Positions 33,247-36,061 of a DNA stretch of 36,061 bases are shown here, in pieces. Every line of letters starts with the position of its first letter. Position 1 is the stretch's first letter. Position numbers and translations under genes: made by a program. The notes beneath the pieces are model-generated. The model saw nothing but the letters and a program-made list of their open reading frames with translations, searched no databases and was not told the origin of the DNA. Source of the DNA: Acidimicrobiaceae bacterium (GTDB lineage: Bacteria > Actinomycetota > Acidimicrobiia > Acidimicrobiales > Aldehydirespiratoraceae); assembly GCA_002729125.1 (NCBI GenBank), contig PBTQ01000090.1:1-36061 (forward strand). The letters run 5' to 3'.

Positions 33247-34434
33247 TCAGCCGACGAGTGCCATCCCGGCATAGAGGGCCACACCGTTGCGCATGGCGTC
33301 CTCGTTCACTCGCATGAGGTTCGAATGGTTCGGCGCCGCAGTCGACCAGTGTTCGTCGTCGGGACATACGCCGAGGAAGGCCATCGAGCCCGGCACGTGT
33401 TGTAGCACGTAGCTGAAGTCCTCGGCGCCCATCACGGGTCGAGGCATCGCAACGAACGCGCCGCTGCCCATGATCTCGTTGGCGACCTGGGCGACGAGTT
33501 CTTGTTGACCTGCGTGATTGATCGTCACCGGGTAGCCGGGCGTGACGTTGGTGGTGCAGGTGCAGCCATGGGCGGCGGCGTTGCCTTCGGCGACTCGGCT
33601 GATGTTGTTCTGGAGGGTCTCGCGGGTGTGCTCATCGTGGGCGCGGATCGTGCCTTCCATCCATGCCTGATGCGGGATGATGTTGTTGGTCGTTCCCGCC
33701 TCGACATGGGCGACGGTGACGAGCCCGGACTGGGTTGCCTCAATGGAACGACCCACCATCGTGTGCAACCCGGTGATGGTCGAGGCCATGGCCGGGATCG
33801 GGTCGGCGCACTGGTGAGGTGCCGAGGCGTGGCCACCTTCGCCATGGATCGTGATCTCGAATCGGTCGGCTGAGGCCATGATCGCCCCGTCTTTGGTGGT
33901 GATCATGCCCGAGGGCATATTGGTGAACGCGTGGATCGCGAACGCCCGGTCGACACCGTCGAGCACGCCTTCCTCGATCATGAACTTTGCGCCGTGGAAG
34001 CCTTCCTCGCCGGGCTGGAACATGAAACGGATCTTCCCGGTGAAGGAGTCCTTGCTGTCGGCCAGAAGCTTTGCGGCGCTGACCAGCATGGCGACGTGGG
34101 TGTCGTGCCCGCAGGCGTGCATCCTTCCGTCGTGCTTGCTCTTGAAGTCCGAGGGGTAGTCCTCTTGCAGCGGGAGGGCATCCATATCGCCGCGCAGCAG
34201 CACGGTGGGGCCAGGCTTGCCTGAGTCGAGGTCGGCGACGACCGACGTGGTCGACTCGCCGAGCGTGATGTCGAGACCGAGGCCGGTGAGCGCCTCGGTG
34301 ATCTTCGTCTGCGTCTCCGGGAGGTGCAGGCCGAGCTCGGGGTCGTGGTGGATCGCCCGCCGCAACTCGACCGTGTCAGCATCGAGGGCTTCTGCAGCGG
34401 TGGTGAGATCAGGTCCGAGTTCAGCGAGGCTCAT
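33247..34434 (-). CDS. M20 family metallo-amidohydrolase
   Basis: Zinc/manganese hydrolase of the M20D type (IAA-amino acid / N-acyl-amino acid / hippurate hydrolases). RGDMDALPLQE, HACGHDTHVAML, FQPGEEGFHGAKFMIEEG (metal ligands and catalytic glutamate), the dimerisation domain with GEGGHASAPHQCADPI, and MGAEDFSYVL are all present. Start ATG at 34434; a TTG at 34440 is the alternative. 395 aa. Divergent from the DUF2200 pseudogene. Substrate unknown. Confidence 0.93.
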   Translation of the reverse strand: MSLAELGPDLTTAAEALDADTVELRRAIHHDPELGLHLPETQTKITEALTGLGLDITLGESTTSVVADLDSGKPGPTVLLRGDMDALPLQEDYPSDFKSKHDGRMHACGHDTHVAMLVSAAKLLADSKDSFTGKIRFMFQPGEEGFHGAKFMIEEGVLDGVDRAFAIHAFTNMPSGMITTKDGAIMASADRFEITIHGEGGHASAPHQCADPIPAMASTITGLHTMVGRSIEATQSGLVTVAHVEAGTTNNIIPHQAWMEGTIRAHDEHTRETLQNNISRVAEGNAAAHGCTCTTNVTPGYPVTINHAGQQELVAQVANEIMGSGAFVAMPRPVMGAEDFSYVLQHVPGSMAFLGVCPDDEHWSTAAPNHSNLMRVNEDAMRNGVALYAGMALVG

Positions 34435-34478
34435 GAGCAACGTTGGCCCATCAGGGAAGGGCTGCGCAACGCCCGGTC

Positions 34479-34484
34479 TAGGTT
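34479..34484 (+). promoter_or_regulatory. Putative leaderless -10 element of the DUF2200 gene
   Basis: TAGGTT, 6 nt before the ATG at 34491. The intact promoter geometry suggests the coding lesion downstream is recent. Confidence 0.45.
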
Positions 34485-34490
34485 GAGGCC

Positions 34491-34839
34491 ATGGCAGCGC
34501 TTTCTCACGACGAACGCATGGCGGCTCTGACCTTGGCCGACGTGTATCCGTATTACGTCACCAAGGCGGTGAAGAAGGGCCACTCCGAGCGTGAGCTGCT
34601 CGAGGCGATCGGCTAGCTGACCGGCCTGTCGAAAGCCGATATCGACCGCCATCTCGACGCAGAGTCGACATTCAAGGATGTTTTTGCTGAGGCTGAACTC
34701 AACCCGAATGCGTCGCTGATCACCGGCGTGATCTGTGGGGTGCGCGTCGAGAAGATCGAGAACCCGCTGACGCAAAAGGTTCGGTATCTCGACGAGCTCG
34801 CCAAGGGCAAGGCGATGGAGAAGATCCTCCGCGCTTGGC
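34491..34839 (+). pseudogene. DUF2200 family protein, broken by an in-frame amber codon
   Basis: The frame from ATG 34491 encodes a DUF2200 protein of unknown function: LTLADVYPYYVTKAVKKGHSERELLEAIG, then TAG at 34614-34616, then without any shift [18 protein letters not shown] and [44 protein letters not shown]. In intact homologues the stop position is a tryptophan (IxWLTG), so TGG to TAG explains it. The usual stop after KILR is also missing; the frame runs on into the next gene to 35150. An intact protein would be ~114 aa. TAG is a normal stop elsewhere in the window, so readthrough is not expected. Sequencing error is possible. Confidence 0.82.
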
Positions 34840-34846
34840 CACCCGC

Positions 34847-34852
34847 TACCGT
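34847..34852 (+). promoter_or_regulatory. Putative leaderless -10 element of the LLM oxidoreductase gene
   Basis: TACCGT, 6 nt before the ATG at 34859, lying in the 3' end of the DUF2200 pseudogene. Confidence 0.5.
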
Positions 34853-34858
34853 CCGATC

Positions 34859-35680
34859 ATGCGTTTGGGAGTGCACTTGCCGCAGTACGGACGGGCCGCG
34901 TCGCCGGAGGCGATCGTCTCGGTGGCTGCTCGGGCCGAGGAACTCGGCTTTACCGACGTGTGGGTTTCGGACCATGTTGCGATCCCGGCATCCCAGCGCT
35001 ACCCCTCGCCGTACCTGTTCGATCCCGTGCTCACGCTCGGTTGGGCCGCCGCCGTCACGAGCCAGGTCCGACTCGGCACGAGCGTCATGGTGGTGCCCCA
35101 ACATCACCCGCTCCAGCTCGCCAACCAACTCGCAAGCCTCGACCGGCTGAGCGGAGGCAGGGTGACACTAGGTGCCGGTGTCGGTTGGTCCAAGGCTGAG
35201 TTCGAGGCGCTGGATCAGGACTTCCACACCCGCGGCCGCCGCATGGACGAGGCCCTTGAACTCATGCGACTCGCCTGGACCACCGACCCGACCACGTATC
35301 GAGGCGACTTCTTCACGCTGGAGGAGTTCAAGATCCAGCCGAAGCCGGTCGGGTCGATCCCGATCTGGATCGGTGGCACGTCGGACGCCGCGATTGCCCG
35401 AGCCAGTCGGGCTGACGGCTACCAGGGCATCTCGATATCGCCCGACGAGATGGCGGCACTTGTCGATCGCTTGCGGGAGGCGGGTGCCGGCGACGATTTC
35501 GTCGTGAGCTATCGCACCGGCTGGGACCCGAACGGGATGGACCATCGCCAGATCGTCGACGAGGCCGAGGCGTACGCCGAGGCGGGTGTCCACCATGTCG
35601 TCGCTGCTCCGTGGCGACGCACTGCCGAGGAGTGGATCGACTCGATGGAGAGGTTGGTCGAGTTGGTGCCGCTCGATTGA
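34859..35680 (+). CDS. LLM class (luciferase-like, probably F420-dependent) oxidoreductase
   Basis: TIM-barrel flavin/F420-dependent oxidoreductase. The N-terminal LGVHLPQYG, the [11 protein letters not shown] segment, [41 protein letters not shown] and [18 protein letters not shown] are the family landmarks (TIGR03619-like). The ATG at 34859 is supported by TACCGT 6 nt upstream; a TTG at 34835 is unlikely. 273 aa. Coenzyme F420 use is inferred from family and actinobacterial context; substrate unknown. Its stop is 3 bp from that of the convergent arylsulfatase. Confidence 0.9.
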   Translation: MRLGVHLPQYGRAASPEAIVSVAARAEELGFTDVWVSDHVAIPASQRYPSPYLFDPVLTLGWAAAVTSQVRLGTSVMVVPQHHPLQLANQLASLDRLSGGRVTLGAGVGWSKAEFEALDQDFHTRGRRMDEALELMRLAWTTDPTTYRGDFFTLEEFKIQPKPVGSIPIWIGGTSDAAIARASRADGYQGISISPDEMAALVDRLREAGAGDDFVVSYRTGWDPNGMDHRQIVDEAEAYAEAGVHHVVAAPWRRTAEEWIDSMERLVELVPLD

Positions 35681-35683
35681 GCG

Positions 35684-36061
35684 CTACTGGCGGCCCATCT
35701 CGGCTGCCAGCTCGGCCTTGCGTGCCTCGGCGTCTTGGCGGCTGATGAGCTGGAACTCCATTGTCTGAAGTTCGCCCTCGAAGGCGAACGGGGCGGCATA
35801 CTCACGACTCACCGGCGATCCAGCGTCGAGCGCGACCGACATGCCAACGGAGGAGATCGTGCTCATCATCCACGGGATCTCGCCCGACCCGACGATGTTG
35901 CCGTCGACGGTGAGCGTGACCATGGCGGTGCGCTTCGGCCCTCGGAGGAACTGCGCGTGCAGGGTGGCGGCACCGTCGGGGATCGGCGACTCGGAACGGA
36001 TGATCGTGTGGTGGTCGAACGCGTTGTAGTCGAACACGAGGTGGTCGTTCTTCACGAAGAA
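35684..36061 (-). CDS. C-terminal part of an arylsulfatase-like protein, start beyond window
   Basis: Open - strand frame running off the right edge, about 126 residues visible. VFDYNAFDHHTIIRSESPIPDGAATLHAQF, TVDGNIVGSGEIP and VALDAGSPVSREYAAPFAFEGELQTMEFQL match the beta-sandwich C-terminal region of large bacterial arylsulfatases (AtsA/AtsD type). The catalytic sulfatase domain with the formylglycine cysteine would lie outside the window, so activity cannot be judged. An internal Met just inside the edge is not the start, as coding sequence continues to the last base. Confidence 0.78.
   Translation of the reverse strand, partial: FFVKNDHLVFDYNAFDHHTIIRSESPIPDGAATLHAQFLRGPKRTAMVTLTVDGNIVGSGEIPWMMSTISSVGMSVALDAGSPVSREYAAPFAFEGELQTMEFQLISRQDAEARKAELAAEMGRQ

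Noticed and set aside
34614..34616. TAG read as a sense codon (amber recoding or pyrrolysine)
   Set aside because: TAG ends several intact genes in the window, and no recoding element or associated genes are visible. A nonsense mutation or sequencing error is simpler.
1..36061. CRISPR arrays, insertion sequences, prophage, tRNA or rRNA genes
   Set aside because: I found no regularly spaced repeats, transposase or integrase genes, or tRNA-like cloverleaf sequences by inspection.

Overview
The window is about 36 kb of GC-rich, gene-dense actinobacterial chromosome from next to the replication origin. Gene order and families point to a high-GC actinobacterium outside Mycobacterium. An Acidimicrobiia / Ilumatobacter-like lineage is my inference; no rRNA is present to prove it. 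Supporting signs are the rnpA-yidD-yidC-jag-rsmG-parA-parB block, a CwlM-type pseudo-amidase next to trxA/trxB and an ECF sigma/anti-sigma pair, DUF6049 and DUF5318 proteins, a mycothiol-dependent-isomerase-type protein and an F420-type luciferase-like oxidoreductase. I see no tRNA, rRNA, insertion sequence, prophage or CRISPR array.

Layout. (1) 1-5.1 kb, + strand: the 3' part of rnpA, then yidD, yidC, jag and rsmG (membrane insertion, RNA binding, 16S rRNA methylation), two parS sites, and parA-parB for chromosome segregation. (2) 5.2-13.3 kb, - strand, read leftward from 13.3 kb: GNAT acetyltransferase, DUF6049 secreted protein, DegV, ECF sigma, membrane anti-sigma, small membrane protein, trxB, trxA, cwlM. 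This matches the Mycobacterium tuberculosis Rv3909-Rv3915 neighbourhood, but murJ and mutT4 are missing from their usual places. (3) 13.3-16.7 kb: histone-deacetylase-like enzyme and CCA-adding enzyme (+), a methyltransferase (-), and DUF5318 (+). (4) 16.8-20.7 kb: panB, a class-V aminotransferase, asparaginase II and a short-chain dehydrogenase. (5) 20.8-24.5 kb: rpsF-ssb-rpsR-rplI with a strong terminator, then dnaB and a small membrane protein. (6) 24.5-36 kb: acyl-CoA and accessory metabolism, comprising enoyl-CoA hydratase, S1P-lyase-like decarboxylase, a membrane-anchored protein of uncertain function, malonyl-CoA synthetase, MaoC hydratase, a crotonase, acyl-CoA dehydrogenase, maleylpyruvate-isomerase-like protein, M20 amidohydrolase, a broken DUF2200 gene, an LLM oxidoreductase and the C-terminus of an arylsulfatase.

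Regulation. Genes inside operons mostly overlap or carry Shine-Dalgarno sequences. Most first genes of transcription units, especially in the short divergent gaps, instead have a TANNNT -10 element 6-8 nt before the start codon, which is the geometry of leaderless mRNAs. This pattern settles several start codons and suggests that the ECF sigma gene begins at a non-canonical ATC.

I found no clearly new multi-gene system. The most interesting points are the leaderless promoter pattern, the sigma factor lacking a canonical start, a DUF2200 gene broken by an in-frame amber codon, a parS site inside a 42-bp palindrome, and several proteins that have lost catalytic or metal-binding residues (CwlM, the HD domain of the CCA enzyme, the zinc ligands of S18).
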